This document shows, in pieces, positions 11,639-23,205 of a stretch of DNA of 64,000 nucleotides. Both the position numbers and the translations under genes were made by a program. The notes beneath the pieces were generated by a model. It ran no database searches. It saw only the letters and a program-made list of their open reading frames with translations, and was not told where the DNA came from. The DNA is from Paulinella micropora. Lineage: Eukaryota > Cercozoa > Imbricatea > Euglyphida > Paulinellidae. The stretch is taken from NCBI GenBank assembly GCA_019918135.1, contig WBZZ01001682.1, positions 32,501 through 96,500 on the forward strand. The letters run 5' to 3'. Within the stretch, counting starts at the first letter, position 1; the number at the start of each line of letters is the position of its first letter.

Positions 11639-12554
11639 TCATTCGTTGGAGGGAGGTGGTCCTTGCGGAATCGAGAAAACAGAGTTCAGACGGTGTGCCA
11701 CGTGTTCGACCACTGCTTTTAGCCCCGCGTTCAGGCGAAGTTCGACAAAGGTCCAGTACATGTGTATGTACCGGTCGAGGAGATCTGGCTCGGACAGAGT
11801 GGGATCGACAATGGATCCCAGCACATCCACATTTCTGATGTAGTTACAGGGAGAACACCGCTTCAGCCAGTCCGATGTTGCTTCCTCGAAGACGGGGTCG
11901 TCGTACAGCGCCCGTGCCTCCTCTGACTGCACCATCGTCCACTACGCATGCATACGACAGCGGCAGCTCCCCAATCGTGTAAATCTGTCCAAGGCTCTGG
12001 TTAGCCAACGCGCGAGCGGGCATATGATCATAAAAAACAGCTGGTTCGAGGTAAGAGCAAGCTATCTTGGCCAGCTCAGGGACCAGGTACGGCGCCAGCG
12101 CAATCGGGGCCGCGTGTGGAAGAAGCAAGAGCTCCGCGACTTCGCCTGGAGAATTCCAACACCCGCACAGAATGTTCATGTCTAGCACGGATAGCATCCT
12201 CTCGCCTGGGTAGGCTGCGGGGTAGTACTGTAGCCAATTGACAAATCGAGCTTCCAGGTCCCGTTTGCTAGGGTCTTGGCCTATTCCAATTGACGTTTGT
12301 AGCAGTGCTCGGACAGGAATTTTGGGAAGGGCGTGCGGCAGAGAGAAAATCTAGTGCAAAAGCGCGTCCAGTTCCGCCTGGTCGGACGGTGGTGCCGCCG
12401 ACTGTCGCACCAGCGTGGCCAAGGTGAACGGGGCTCTGACACTGGGTAGTGTGGACGGGCTGGTCCTGCGGACGAACGTGGTCAGGAGTGGCTGGCCGGT
12501 CAGTCGTCGGCGCTTGGTGGTACGGTCGGGTCGGTCGTGTCTCTGTCTGCGCAT
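11639..12554 (-). pseudogene. Unrecognised protein with basic N-terminus
   Basis: The minus strand begins with a strongly basic segment (MRRQRHDRPDRTTKRRR), which could be a nuclear localisation signal. A globular helical region rich in Leu, Pro and Ala follows, around 11,900-12,300, with Cys residues in NILCGCW. The C-terminal part carries Trp/Cys/Tyr-rich sequence (DWLKRCSPCNYIRNVDV). About 300 residues. I recognise no fold. It diverges from the replication gene across a 490-bp gap. About two breaks. Confidence 0.4.
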
Positions 12555-13045
12555 TTCGGTGGTACTTGGGTCCTTGGATTATGAGGCTGGACTGACCGTC
12601 CGTTACTCTTTTTTCGCCCTTTGTGTCCCGAGATGTCGTGATATGGCCGAAATATGGCGATACGGTCAAAAAGGCAGTGATATGGTACAAAAAGGCAGTA
12701 GGGCGGGACAAAAAGGCAGTAATATGGCGGTATATGTGTCTTGGCACGTCAAAGTTTTGGGCCCGCCGGCTAAGTGTGACAGAGAATCTTCTAGAAAACC
12801 GTTACTATCACCCAAGAAAAAAAGTAACGGACGGGCCCTTGCCAGCTCATTCTTCCTACTTTTATGAAAGTAGGAAGTGGTCAGCAGCCGGAACTAGAAC
12901 CATTGCCTTTTTGTACTGACTCTTTTTGCGGTTGATTTCCCGGGAAATTTCCTGCCTGTAAAATATTTGCCGCAAGACCCATCGAAATTTTTCTGTCTCG
13001 TTGCGTTCGTGGTCGAGCACGACATCTTTTTTTGTAGGTACCTAC
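12555..13045. promoter_or_regulatory. Divergent intergenic region with shared boxes
   Basis: Holds three short repeats around AAAAAGGCAGTA (12,670-12,725). It also holds the box TTTTGGGCCCGCCGGCTAAG at about 12,755 and the pair CCGTTACT ... AGTAACGG, which can form a hairpin near 12,803-12,833. GGGCCCG and GTTACT boxes also occur upstream of other genes of the element (about 9,700, 35,840, 48,690 and 48,750), so they are likely control sites. Confidence 0.4.
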
Positions 13046-16000
13046 ATGCAGGAGCAAGAGAATGGCATGCCACCCGTCACCGCCACCGACAGTGACGATG
13101 ACGAAAGCATCGCACTGCAGTCCCTGCGAGCCAGAGCGCGACGCAAGAGAAGGGGCGCGCAACAAGCAGCAGCGGCCACGGGCGGCGAAGCAGAAGAGTG
13201 CGACAGCGAGCCACAGAGTCCGGCCCAGGCTGCCAGCGACGACGAATCGGCAGACGAGAAGACAGTGGTTGCCGGCAAGGGCAAGGCCAAGAAGGAAGCG
13301 GTGAACAGGTTCTACGAGCTCCTGGACCTGCACGCAGTCCGCGACCTGTTGTCCGAACCGCGCCTGGCGCCTGGTTACAAGCACCTGCTGGACTGCATGC
13401 AAAAGGAAGTGATCGAGAACGGTGGCTACTGTGTCGATTACCGCTACGGCAAGGGCACCAAGAGCGGCAGGGCCTACGCCACGACGGGGATGCAGAATGC
13501 ACCGGCTGCTCTGCGCCGCCTGGCCCTACCAGCTTTCTGCAAGGAGGTCGACATCAACAACAGCGTGCCAGTGTTCCTGTTGTGGCTTGCGGAAAGTTTG
13601 GCTGAGGACCCTGCCCCTCTGGGTGCACTGCGCGTGCTCGTAGAGAAGCGGGAAGAGTGCCTGCGGGAGACTGCAGAAATCCTCGGGACGTCAAGGGACG
13701 GCGCCAAGGAGGCGCTTCTCAAGGTCTTGCACGGCGGGAACGTGGCGGGCCTGCCGTCAGGCTGCTTTGCCCAACGGCTGCGCCTCTCGGTTGCGCGTGC
13801 TCGAAGCTCAAGCCGCACTTCAGGAAGTGTGGGACTTCTGCGAGAAGAGGCGCAAGATGGGCTGGGATCACGTCAGGCGCATCCATTACAAGAACACCGA
13901 CGGGGCGTTTGTGCACTTTGTGACTACTCGCTACGAAGCGAAGGTCATGTCCCGTGCTATGGTCTTTTTTCGGGACAAGGGCTGCGAGACGATCTGCCTG
14001 CGCCACGACTCGCTCATAATCAAAGACAGGCAAAACGTGGTGGACGAGGCGGCGCTCCGTGAGCTGGCGGAGTTCTGCGTTGCGACGGACTACGGCGAGG
14101 CAGAGACGAGATCGCATGTCGCAAGGGCCTCGCGAGGCTGTCCAGGCTCACTAGGCTCGGCTGGAAGTGCAGTCCCATGATCGCGCAGGACGGCGACCGC
14201 GAAAAGCTGCTGGAGGCGGAGGACGTGGGCTCGCCGGCGGAACAGACTGGCTTCGAGAATACCGTCATCTACAGGACACGGGAGGACGCGTACATGGACG
14301 AGTTCATGCACCCGCTGAGCTTCGACAAGTTCCGTTACCAGCTGGTGAATGCTATCACTGGACCAGGTAAATCGCACGCCTCCCGACAAGCCATCTTGCA
14401 GCTGCTGCGGGCGCACCCGCAAGCTAGGGTCTGCATAGTGACCGGGCGGCGGACGCAGGCGTCTTGTGTCAATGGTGATCTGTCCTCTTTCTTGCGCGAG
14501 AACGATATCGAGGTGACCACGCTGGCCAACTACATGGACGCACCGAGGGACGCTGAAGGCGGCTTGTCCCAGCACCAACGAATCATCGTGCAGTACGAGT
14601 CCCTGCACCGGCTGGCGGTCCACCGAGGCGGCACAAGGGTGCTGTTTAGCTATGACTTGCTTATTCTGGACGAGTTTAGGCTGCTATCCGACCAGCGGGT
14701 CTCGATGCAGACGAACCGCTGGAACTTGCGCGAGAACAACGCAATCTACGAACGGCTGTGCAAGGAGACCCCGTGCGTCCTGGTGATGGACAAGGACCTT
14801 GGCTCCGATTCTACCTGCTATGACTTTTTCGTGGGCGCCGACGGGATCACGACCCAAGACCAGGTACAGTTCCACGACTACCGCTACGTGCCGCCGCACT
14901 TTAGGCACAATATCAAGGTCGTAGGCAGGCTCAAGGAATGGATAGAGAAGCTGCAAACGAACCTGCGAGAGGGGAAGAAGATGCTCGTGCCCTGCCGCTC
15001 TAACCGCGAAGCAAGGGCTATCTACGACTCGTTCGTGGCGACTGGCGACGCCCCGGAGAGGCCAGACGCTAAAGGGGAAAAGGTACAAGCGAGAGAAGAC
15101 GGCAAGGACGAGGAGGTAGATCCGACTTGAGCTCGAGGGGCTAGGGTGCGGATCTTGACTGCACAGACCCCTCCGCTAGATTCGCAGGCGATGCTCGCCA
15201 ACATCAACAACCTTTTCAGGCCCTCGATGCCGGATGACTACACGTCTGGTTGCGTGATACTGATCTACACAGGCTCACTGTGCGTTGCGGCCGACTTACA
15301 GGACCAGATCGAATATGTGATGATGCACTGCGCGAACGGGACAGGCATTGCTAAGGGGGGTCCACCCGCCAGGATTCTGTGGCAGATGGTCATGCGCACG
15401 CGCCGTGTGCGGGACAACACAGTTTACTGCTACTTTGGCGAGAAACTGCGGCCAGCCCCCGTACGCTCTGGCAAGGCGTCTGTTCGGCCGTGGCGGCACG
15501 ACGGGGTGTACCGGGAGCTGGCCAAGAATTTCAACGAGAAGAGACAGCAGATAGGAAAGTGACACTCCGTGCTAATCCCAAAGACAAGGACAGTGTGTAC
15601 TTGATGATGGACGTCGGCCTCAGGTGGAGGAATATCGTCGACGCAAGCGGTAGAAAGCTGTATTCGGTCGAAGTGAATTCCAATCTCGTGGAATGTCTCC
15701 TTGCGCGCAAGAAAGAGGTGGAGCACAACCGGAACGAGCTCGTGTTCTACCAGTTTGTGCGCGGGCACCCACTGGTTATGCCGGAGCCTCCGCCAGACGA
15801 ACAGCTACTGACGGCACTCGACAAGCTGAGGCGGCCAGCCAGTGACCCGGTAGTGGAGTCAAAGAAAGCAGAAGCACAAAACGAACTGGCCGAATTCCGT
15901 GAGTGTGTAGACGACGAGCTCGAGTTCGTGTTATCCCAGGAGATCAAGTGGGCGGACCTCGGGTGTGCGTCGGATGCCTATAAGCGCATAAAGGAGATCG

Positions 16001-16776
16001 AGCGCACAAGCGGCACCAAACGGAAGAACAGACAAGTAGAGCTAGAGGTGTTAAAGACACTGCGGCTCTACCCCGGCTACCTGCATGCCATGCGCCAACA
16101 GGCACTGAGTGGCGAAGTCATTCCCGCGAGCGCGCTGCTTGAACCGTACAAGGCTATGCGCAAACAGCGCCTCGCCCTGCGCCTGATGCACGTGGCCCTG
16201 TCTCCGGTGGCCGACGCGGTCAAGGCCGACGACAAGGCTCTCTTTAGCGGGTCAGGGGAAGAACGCAAGCAAGTGATCGAATACGCGAAGCTCTCTACTG
16301 TTGCTCACCACGTCATCAGGGAAATAGCGTCCGTGCTCGGCTGCCAGTTGCCAGAGCTGCTTTCTCCTGCCCATAGGCTCACCAACGAACAGATCAACAA
16401 AACGGGCGGCCGGTTAGAAAAGCTCTTCAAGGACCTGGAGATTTCGCAGCGTGACCCCGACACCACTCGTATGGCCCAGCCGCCCAAAAAGGCCGTGGTG
16501 TGCCTTAAGTCCCTCCTGGCCAAGTTCGGGTTTGACCTTGTCAAGACAGACTCCAAGCGGTCGCCAAAGAACACGGACTGCAAGAGGCAGGAGCTAGTGT
16601 CATATGAAGTAGTTACGAGCAAAGAGACTAGTGAACTGAAATGCTTGCATGTGGGCTTCTGGCAGCCTCCCGTCCATGAGCAGTTTCAGCAGCAGCCTCC
16701 CGTCCATGCACAGCCGCAGCAGCATCAGCTGCCGCCGGCTAAGAGGCAAAAGACCACGCATGACGCAGACGTGTAA
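13046..16776 (+). pseudogene. Replication protein: family-A-like polymerase plus UL9-like helicase
   Basis: A region of about 1,240 residues. After an acidic, charged N-terminus come two polymerase-like signatures, KEVDINNSVP near 13,550 (motif A-like) and LRHDSLIIK near 14,005 (motif C-like). These resemble the family-A-type palm in TV-Pol-like proteins of virophages and Polinton-like viruses. A helicase of the herpesvirus UL9 origin-binding type follows: GPGKSHASRQ near 14,360 (Walker A-like), QYESLHRL near 14,590, YDLLILDEF near 14,655 (Walker B), then a second RecA-like half. The C-terminal part (15,600-16,776) is charged, helical and of unknown role. It probably replicates the element. 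Broken, about three to four breaks. Confidence 0.65.
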
Positions 16777-16910
16777 AATCAATTAAAAAAATTTGTAACA
16801 ATTTTTTTGTTTACAAAAAAAAGGCGCGCGCCTGACAGGAGACCAAAGAGAATTGAACTGTAGACACATTTTTTTCTTGTGTAATACTGTTTTTAACTCA
16901 CTAGGCTAGC
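16777..16910. promoter_or_regulatory. AT-rich intergenic control region
   Basis: AATTAAAAAAATTTG and further A/T runs lie between two plus-strand genes. The stretch could serve both as a polyadenylation area and as a promoter. It resembles the A/T block in front of the structural genes but lacks their TTCTG element. Confidence 0.35.
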
Positions 16911-17222
16911 ATGTCAGACACACAACAAAATAAAGGGGACAACTCGCTACTGTTCTTTGGCGGGTGCCTTCCGGCCAGACTGGCGGTGGACGGCCTGGCC
17001 ATATACAAACCACAGCCCTGGATGCAAGCACTGGCCGCAATTGCCGCGGCAGTCTGGCTGAGCGGCGCCTTGGACGACAGACAAACCGGGTTTTTCGCGG
17101 CGGAGAGGCATTTTGGGCAGAACACCGAAAAACACATGGACTTTTGTGGGCCTCCTATGCCGCCACCGGCCGCGGCGAAATTTTGGCGGCCGACGCGCTC
17201 TTTGGTGCTTGCGTTGGGGTAG
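16911..17222 (+). CDS. Small protein with hydrophobic segment
   Basis: A 103-residue open frame starting at ATG 16,911 just after an AT-rich region. It has one hydrophobic stretch (WMQALAAIAAAVWLSGAL) that could span a membrane, then a short polar tail with Pro run and Trp. No family is recognised. It sits 43 bp ahead of the ribonucleotide reductase large subunit on the same strand. The opposite strand is also open here, so it may not be a real gene. Confidence 0.35.
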   Translation: MSDTQQNKGDNSLLFFGGCLPARLAVDGLAIYKPQPWMQALAAIAAAVWLSGALDDRQTGFFAAERHFGQNTEKHMDFCGPPMPPPAAAKFWRPTRSLVLALG

Positions 17223-17265
17223 AATACAGAACAAAAATTCCCAGCCAGACTCTGTATAGAGGCAA

Positions 17266-19501
17266 ATGCAAGTGACCAAAAGAAATGGAAATGCAGAGGC
17301 CGTTTCGCTCGATAAGATTCTGGCGCGAGTTGCTAGATTGTCCAAAGATCTGTATGCCGTTGACCCCGTTCTTGTCGCCCAAAGGTCGTGGCGGGCCTGT
17401 ACGACCTCGTGCCGACCTCCGAGCTCGACTCGCTGGCCGCGAGCACGTGTGCATCGCTCGCGATTCAACACCCGCAGTATGGAGAGCTGGGTGGTCGTCT
17501 GCTGGCCTCCAACCACGCGAAGCAGTGCCCGCCGACCTTCAGCGCGGCCATAGAAAAGCTTAGGCGGGGCATGGAGCCAGCTTACAGCATATTCGTGGAC
17601 CAGAACGCCGGGCAGCTCAACGCCATGATCCAGGCCCAGCGCGACATGTCGCACGACTACTTTGGATACTCAAACCTGCTCAAGTCCTATTTGCTCAAGG
17701 ACAACGAGGGCCGCGCGTGCGAAACTGCCCAGTACCTCTGGCTTCGCGTTTCCGTCCACTTTCACCGCCGCGAGTCCAAAGAGCCACTGAAACGAATCAA
17801 AGAAACCTATGACCTTATGTCATTGCAATTCTACACACACGCGTCACCCACCTTATTTAATAGTGGGCTGAGAAGAGCGGGCCAGCTCTCTTCTTGCTTT
17901 CTACTCCCGATCAAGGGCGACTCACTTTGTGCGATCTATGACACGATCAAAGATGTTGCTCTCATCAGCAAGGGAGGGGGCGGGCTGGGAGTTCACCTCG
18001 GGTGCGTTAGAGCCAAGGGCTCCCTGATACGCAGCACGGGCGGAGCATCGGATGGCGTGGTACCCTTGTGCAAACCAAGTCTTAAACGAGACCGCTCGCT
18101 ACGCAAACCAGGCCGGGAAGAGAAAGGGCGCTGTAGCTGTGTATCTGCCAATTCATCATGCAGACGTCTTCGAGTGGCTAGACCTCAAAAAGACCACTGG
18201 CTCCAAAGAACTGTCAGCACGGGACTTGTTTTTAGGGTTGACAGTGAACGACCTCTTCATGGAGCGCGTTGAGGGCGATGGGGACTGGAGTCTTTTTTGC
18301 CCGGACGAGACGGGCGTGGGTGACCTGGACGCCCTCTACGGCAAGGAGTTCGAGTCCCAATACACACAGGCCGAGAGGTTGGGCCTGGCGAGGCGCACCG
18401 TCAAAGCGCGCGAGCTCTGGAGCGCTGTCTGTCGTGCGCAGATCGAGTCAGGCGGTGTTCCCTACCTCATGTACAATCAAAAAACACTTGGAACGATCAG
18501 GTGCTCTAATCTCTGGTCCAATATAGTTCGCCGCTCGAGCACAGTGTGTGTAATTTGGCCTCGGTTGCGCTGCCCAAGTTCGTGTCGGAGGACCGCAAGT
18601 CCTTTGATTTCGAGCTGCTGCGGTCGTGCGTGCGTGTAGCAATCAGAAATTTGGACACTGTGGTCGATATTACAGAATATCCCACGGAGGAGGCCAAACG
18701 CAGCAACCTCTTGCACCGTCCGGTGGCCCTAGGCGTAAACGGCCTGGCCGACGTGTTTGCTTTGCTCAAGATGCCGTTCGAGAGCATAGAGGCACAAAAG
18801 CTCAATGTCAAGATCGCGCATGAACTGTACTACGCGGCGCTCTGGGCCTCGAGCGAGCTGAGGAGAAGGGGGCTTACAAGAGTTTCGGCGGGTCTCCCGC
18901 TAGCCAAGGGCTCCTGCAGTTCGATCTGTAGCCAGGCAAGTCTCAGACGGACGACCGCTGGGACTCGCTCAGCCAGCGAATCGCAAAGTATGGGTTACGA
19001 AACTCGCAGCTAATTGCCTACATGCCTACTGCCACGACTGCTCAAATCCTGGGCAATTTCGAATCGTTCGAACCTCCCCACTCGAACGTCTTCGTGCGCC
19101 GTGTGCTCTCTGGCGAGCACGTCGTGTGGAACAAACACTTGGTTTCCGAGCTAGAAGAGCGCGGGCTCTGGAACGACCAGCTCGGTGATAAAATCATTGC
19201 CGACGGCGGGAGCGTGCAAGGATGCGACCTGCCTGAAGACATCAAGGGAATTTACAAAACGGTGTACGAGGTTCCCTTGCGATTGCAGCTGCACCTGGCA
19301 GCCGACCGCAGCCCGTTTGTCTGTGGCTCACAGTCGCTCAACTTACACGTGACAAATCCAACTGAACGCAGAGTCAGCAGCGCTTTGTTCTACGCATGGC
19401 AGCAAGGCCCTGGGGCCGGCCGACTGTGCTGTCTGTGTAGCTTGAATCTGTACAATTTTAATTTATTAAACAAACTCCTCTTCGATTTGCATCGCGTTTG
19501 A
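17266..19501 (+). pseudogene. Ribonucleotide reductase large subunit (class Ia R1)
   Basis: Reduces ribonucleoside diphosphates to deoxy forms with the small subunit at 53,179. The N-terminal ATP-cone-like start (VTKRNGNAEAVSLDKIL) is present. The R1 barrel signatures are clear: SPTLFNSG, QLSSCFLLP, SKGGGGLGVHLG, an RKGAVAVYLP-like strand, NLASVALPKFV, and near the end FESFEPPHSNVFVRRVLSGE and SQSLNLHVTNPT. Length of about 745 residues matches eukaryotic and large DNA virus R1. It would let the element make dNTPs in non-dividing hosts. Such genes are usual in giant viruses and uncommon in Polinton-like elements. Broken, two or three breaks. The 3' end overlaps the neighbouring minus-strand gene. 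Confidence 0.9.
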
Positions 19502-20195
19502 GTCGGCTCCTGAGTCTTCCCTGAGTGCCACGCCGTAGGCCTCTTCTTCGGTCAGGCTGATGTCCGAGTAGGGCAGACCTTCCATTTTTCGCAGCTGGAC
19601 TATCTTGAGGCCGAGCGAAACTTTCTCTTGGCGCGAACACAGTGTCGTCACTTGAACTAGGCAGCGAACCACGTCTCCCTTTGAAATGGCTTGTTGTCTC
19701 CTTCTCCCCCCAGGATCTTGGCGCCCGTCAGCGTGCAGCTCAGGCGCGCGGGCCATGCGCTGTCGCTCTTGGCGCTGGTACGAGGACGGGTACAGGCCTG
19801 GTAGTAAGACTTGATTTCGTTGTCTATTTTCACAAGAGGGCCGCTTCGTTTCACGGTGGGCAGCAGCTTGTCCCTGGCCTGCACGACCAGCGCGCACATC
19901 CTCTCGTCGATAGCCTTGACGGCTTGGTAGGCCTCCAGCACGCTCGAGTGGGTCGCGGCCTCGCGGAAACTCAAATCGATTCACTTCTTGGATCCTGGAG
20001 CTCGAAGGGTCCCAGGCACGACAGCAGCGGCAACGAGATGGTCAGTGCCTTCCCCTCGTACACGACGTTGGCGAAAATAGACGCATACGCCGCTCGAGGT
20101 TCACCTTGCAACTTGACCTTCTCCGGGTCCTCGGCCGGTTGAACTTGACTGCCAGCTGCTTGCCACCGCCCACGCCCTTGATCAATTGAACAGAC
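19466..20195 (-). pseudogene. Possible ssDNA-binding-type protein
   Basis: The minus-strand product is about 240 residues. It has LTISLPLLSCLGPFEL followed by a helical segment and then a beta-rich part (YYQACTRPRTSAKSDSAWP, LSCTLTGAKI), and ends in an acidic tail. The order resembles a conserved nucleocytovirus protein thought to be an OB-fold ssDNA-binding protein, but I judge this from memory of the pattern only. Its place next to the clamp gene would suit a replication role. It is divergent from the clamp gene. About two breaks. Confidence 0.35.
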
Positions 20196-20254
20196 ATCCC
20201 GTTTTTGTGAGGCGAGATATTTTACTCTCCTCTTGCGATGTGAAGGCAAGTGCC

Positions 20255-20280
20255 GATTTAAATCGTGGCGGATTTAAATC
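20255..20280. promoter_or_regulatory. Paired GATTTAAATC palindromes
   Basis: Two copies of the 10-bp palindrome GATTTAAATC lie 6 bp apart in the gap between two divergent genes, so they probably control both. The same or a one-base variant sits at gene borders near 21,786, 33,607, 35,789 and 52,059. Confidence 0.5.
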
Positions 20281-21327
20281 GGCTGCCTTCAAAAAAAGCA
20301 GCAGTCAAAAAAAGCACAAGGGCCTTGTCACTTTTGAATTTCTCTGCTACTGGGTTGGGAGTCGTGTTTCTCTACCGCACCAAGAGTGGCGGTCCTTCGT
20401 TCCGCCGGGCGGTCGAGTGCCTGGCACCCGTTCTGGTCGAGGCCACGATCGATGCCACGCCGACCGGCCTCGTGCTCCTCGGTGTCGCCGACGGCGTGAG
20501 CGCCGAGTTGTGGGTGCCCTTTGAACAAAAACAAGGCGAGTATGTACAGTTTGGCTCTGGCAAGGTGCGCGCGGTCTTCTGCATCGATCTCAAGGAAGTG
20601 GCCAACTGGCTGACGCAATACCGGCCCGAGATGACCCTGGAGATCTCGCTGGACAGCGACAATGAGCTTTCCCTTAAGATGTACAACGAAGGTCGCAGCT
20701 TCGAACATAACAGCGCCTGTCCAACCTGCGCGTGCCGGTGGATATGGTCGCGACCGACGGCAACGCCCTCCGGTGCGACCAGCTGGCCGACGTGAGCTCG
20801 ACCGCGCTGTGTGCGGTGGTGAGGCACCACCACAAGACCAACAGCCACGCGCGCTTCTACGTCGTTGGCGACCGGCTGGTCACCGAGTCCTGCCTGCTCG
20901 ACGTCTCGGAACAGCGCAAGAGCAGTACTTACCTATCAGGGGTCGTTTTGCATACCGAAGTCGAGCGGCCAAGGATGCGCGCCGACCCGAACGGCCAGGC
21001 GGGAGACGGGCTTTTTTACTCGCTTGACACTGTTTTCAGGAACGCAAGAAGGGGCGCGTGATGCTCGGGCTCAACAAGGACGGGCCGCTCGTGCAGGTGT
21101 TTAGCCATGGCGCAAGCTACCTGAAATTCGCCATCGTCTCGTCGAGCGCCGCCGCCGAAAAGGAGGAAGAAGAACAATCCAATGTCGATCCGCCCGTGCT
21201 GCTCGAGCGGCAGGAGAAGAGCGTGTGCACACAAAAGGTAATCAAGCGCAAGAACAAGCAGCCGTCGTCCGCGCGCGTCAAGAAGCAGAAAGTAGAAGCA
21301 GTCCCGGAAGCCGCGAAAGGCGCTTGA
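20265..21327 (+). pseudogene. PCNA-like sliding clamp
   Basis: About 350 residues. The first half has PCNA-type order: an FRRAVECLAPVLVEATID helix, TPTGLVLLGVADGVSAELWV, a DLKEVANWL helix, and alternating beta strands. The second half has MVATDGNALRCDQL, a RMRADPN stretch and the typical last strands VMLGLNKDGPLVQVF. A basic tail (KRKNKQPSSARVKKQK) beyond the clamp core is unusual and could bind DNA or act as a nuclear signal. It would tether the polymerase at 13,046. Broken, about two breaks. The true start is unclear. Confidence 0.65.
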
Positions 21328-21387
21328 TGACGTAGGCTTTTCCTTGATTAGGTGGAATAAAATGTTTTTGGATCGGCAGTCTTTTGG

Positions 21388-21750
21388 CTAGAGGTAGCGC
21401 CCAGTTCCGGACCCTCCTACCTGCCGGAATTCCGAAATGGTCATGCTGCCCCCGTATTCGATCAACGCCCACCTAGGCGGTGCAAGCCGTATGACTTGCT
21501 GCCTTAGATTCAGTCGCAAGTAAGAGTGAAGCAGATCTCCGGCCTGTGAGCGCAGAGATTCCGGCACGCCGTAGCTGACACAGGCCCATGCACAGGCCGG
21601 CGTACAAACAGCCCGAAGACGTACAGGTAGCCCTCGACGGGCGCGTACGCAACGGGCAGCTCGAACCACTTCCCGTCCTCGCGCGCGCTCGGGTGGCCGC
21701 AGTGCAGGCAGAGCCTCTTACGGTGTATCTGTGTACCTTCCATTTTTCTT
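21388..21750 (-). pseudogene. Small CxxC protein, unrecognised
   Basis: The minus strand encodes about 115 residues. It starts MEGTQIHRKRLCLHCGHPSA with a CxxC and nearby His, suggesting one zinc site. A middle segment is rich in Tyr, Val and Phe, and a C-terminal part holds ISEFRQVGGSGTGRYL. There is no further clue to function. It diverges from the segment at 21,800. About one break. Confidence 0.35.
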
Positions 21751-21799
21751 ACCACGGAAGGAGAAGAAACAATTTGCTTCGCCCTAATTTAAATCGGGC

Positions 21800-21990
21800 C
21801 GCTTTTGAATTCGTACCCCTCTTTTTGAATCGGCACACGAATTCGTCTTCAACCGGGAAACGAGCGGGACCTTCTGCAAGACATGCGGTCTAGTGGGCAG
21901 AGAACACTCACTGTACGGGTCGACCCAGTACTTGGTGAATGGCAGGATGCGGGGGGACGAGGGCGAGATGACGGAGCACTGGGACGCTAA
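21800..21990 (+). pseudogene. Coding segment left of the nested insertion
   Basis: A short protein-like stretch with CKTCGLVGREHSLYG, a zinc-ribbon-like CxxC followed by Gly-Leu, as seen at the start of TFIIB-type or late transcription factors. It ends at the border of the 10.9-kb insertion. The variant palindrome AATTTAAATC lies just upstream. A transcription role is a guess. Confidence 0.35.
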
Positions 21991-22060
21991 GGTAAATAAT
22001 AATGCGCCAAAGGTCGTACGGTCGTACGACCACGCAAGTTTCGTGAACTTATTAAAATGC
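21991..22060 (+). repeat. Left TIR of nested transposon
   Basis: Shares GGTAAATAATA, GCGCC, GGTCGTAC, GACC and GAACTT, in order, with the inverse of 32,852-32,922. It also holds a local palindrome GGTCGTACGGTCGTACGACC. Confidence 0.65.
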
Positions 22061-22367
22061 TAAGATATTGAGTTAAAAGTTGATTTTAATTAATATTAAT
22101 ATTAATTTTTCCTCAAATAATTAATAAAACTTTACTTTAATGCGCTTCAGACCGGTCTGGACTTAGCCTGGCAAAAAAAAATGCTCCAGTCGCAATTTTT
22201 TTTTCTGAAAAATTAAAGGCAAATTTCTGCAAGATGATGGGACTAACGTCATGGAACTAATGATTTCGAGTATTTTATTCATTATTAGTAGCTCCAAAGC
22301 ATTAGTTCAATGAAGAACACTTCCGAAAAGCTGACTTAGTAGGAAAAATTGCGTCGGAATCTTACTT

Positions 22368-22414
22368 TAGGCAATGCGTCGGAAGGAATTTTATGACCTT
22401 CCGACGCATTGCCT
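22368..22414. repeat. Perfect 17-bp inverted repeat
   Basis: GGCAATGCGTCGGAAGG, a 10-bp AT-rich spacer, then the exact inverse. It could be a transposase subterminal site or a hairpin terminator. It sits in a gene-free stretch (22,060-23,200) of the nested transposon. Confidence 0.55.
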
Positions 22415-22564
22415 ACACGTGAGCCTTGCCTGCCGCGGCCTACGTATGCATCGAAACAAACGAAAACAATAAACAGTACAAGATAGTGTGCTTCTTTTAC
22501 ATTCTATCTTATACTGGTTATTAGCTTCTGGGGCCGAATGGAAAATAAGCTGGATTGAAGACGG

Positions 22565-22661
22565 CACGGTCCACCAAAAATGCTACTCCCTAGGACCAGG
22601 AGACAAGTTTCAGGGCGAACCTCTTCCCTCCACATCTCACACACACACTGACGAGAAAAAA

Positions 22662-22735
<74 letters not shown>

Positions 22736-23025
22736 CTCGCGAATGTGCATAAAAAACGAAGTAACATCAAATACGAAGTCAAAGTAACGAAGACACTTCG
22801 TTCTCTACTGCCATAATCAACAGGCTCTACTGCCATAATCACAGTTTCGCAATCCCAGAAGATGACCTGAGTGCGTTGAAACAGATCTTCTCTAGGGGTT
22901 CTAGTTCTACCCATGAAAAAGACCGGAATTTTGACCACTTGACATAGAGAGCAACTAGTGCAGTGAGGTCCACCAAAAATGCTACTCCCTGAGACCAGGA
23001 GACAAGTTTCAAGGAGAAAGACAAG
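22565..23025. repeat. 45-bp direct repeats and (AGT)n tract
   Basis: Two copies of about 45 bp beginning GGTCCACCAAAAATGCTACT lie near 22,570 and 22,970, on either side of an (AGT)n microsatellite at about 22,664-22,735. A poly-T run follows at 23,119-23,156. No gene is supported here. Confidence 0.6.
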
Positions 23026-23116
23026 ATGGCGAAGACGGAAAACACCACTGACGCTGACTAGTCTTCTTTCATCTGCCTTGGATTGAAGAAGGAGGCCGAT
23101 AAAAGAAGAGAGGGCA

Positions 23117-23163
<47 letters not shown>

Positions 23164-23205
23164 TGAAGGCACGCTTCTGCAAGAACGACAGGTTTGAATT
23201 AGCTT

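Noticed and set aside
12268-12747. Gene on the minus strand over the divergent promoter
   Set aside because: The part above 12,554 is repeat-like sequence with GGGCCC and AAAAAGGCAGTA boxes. Only the part below is protein-like.
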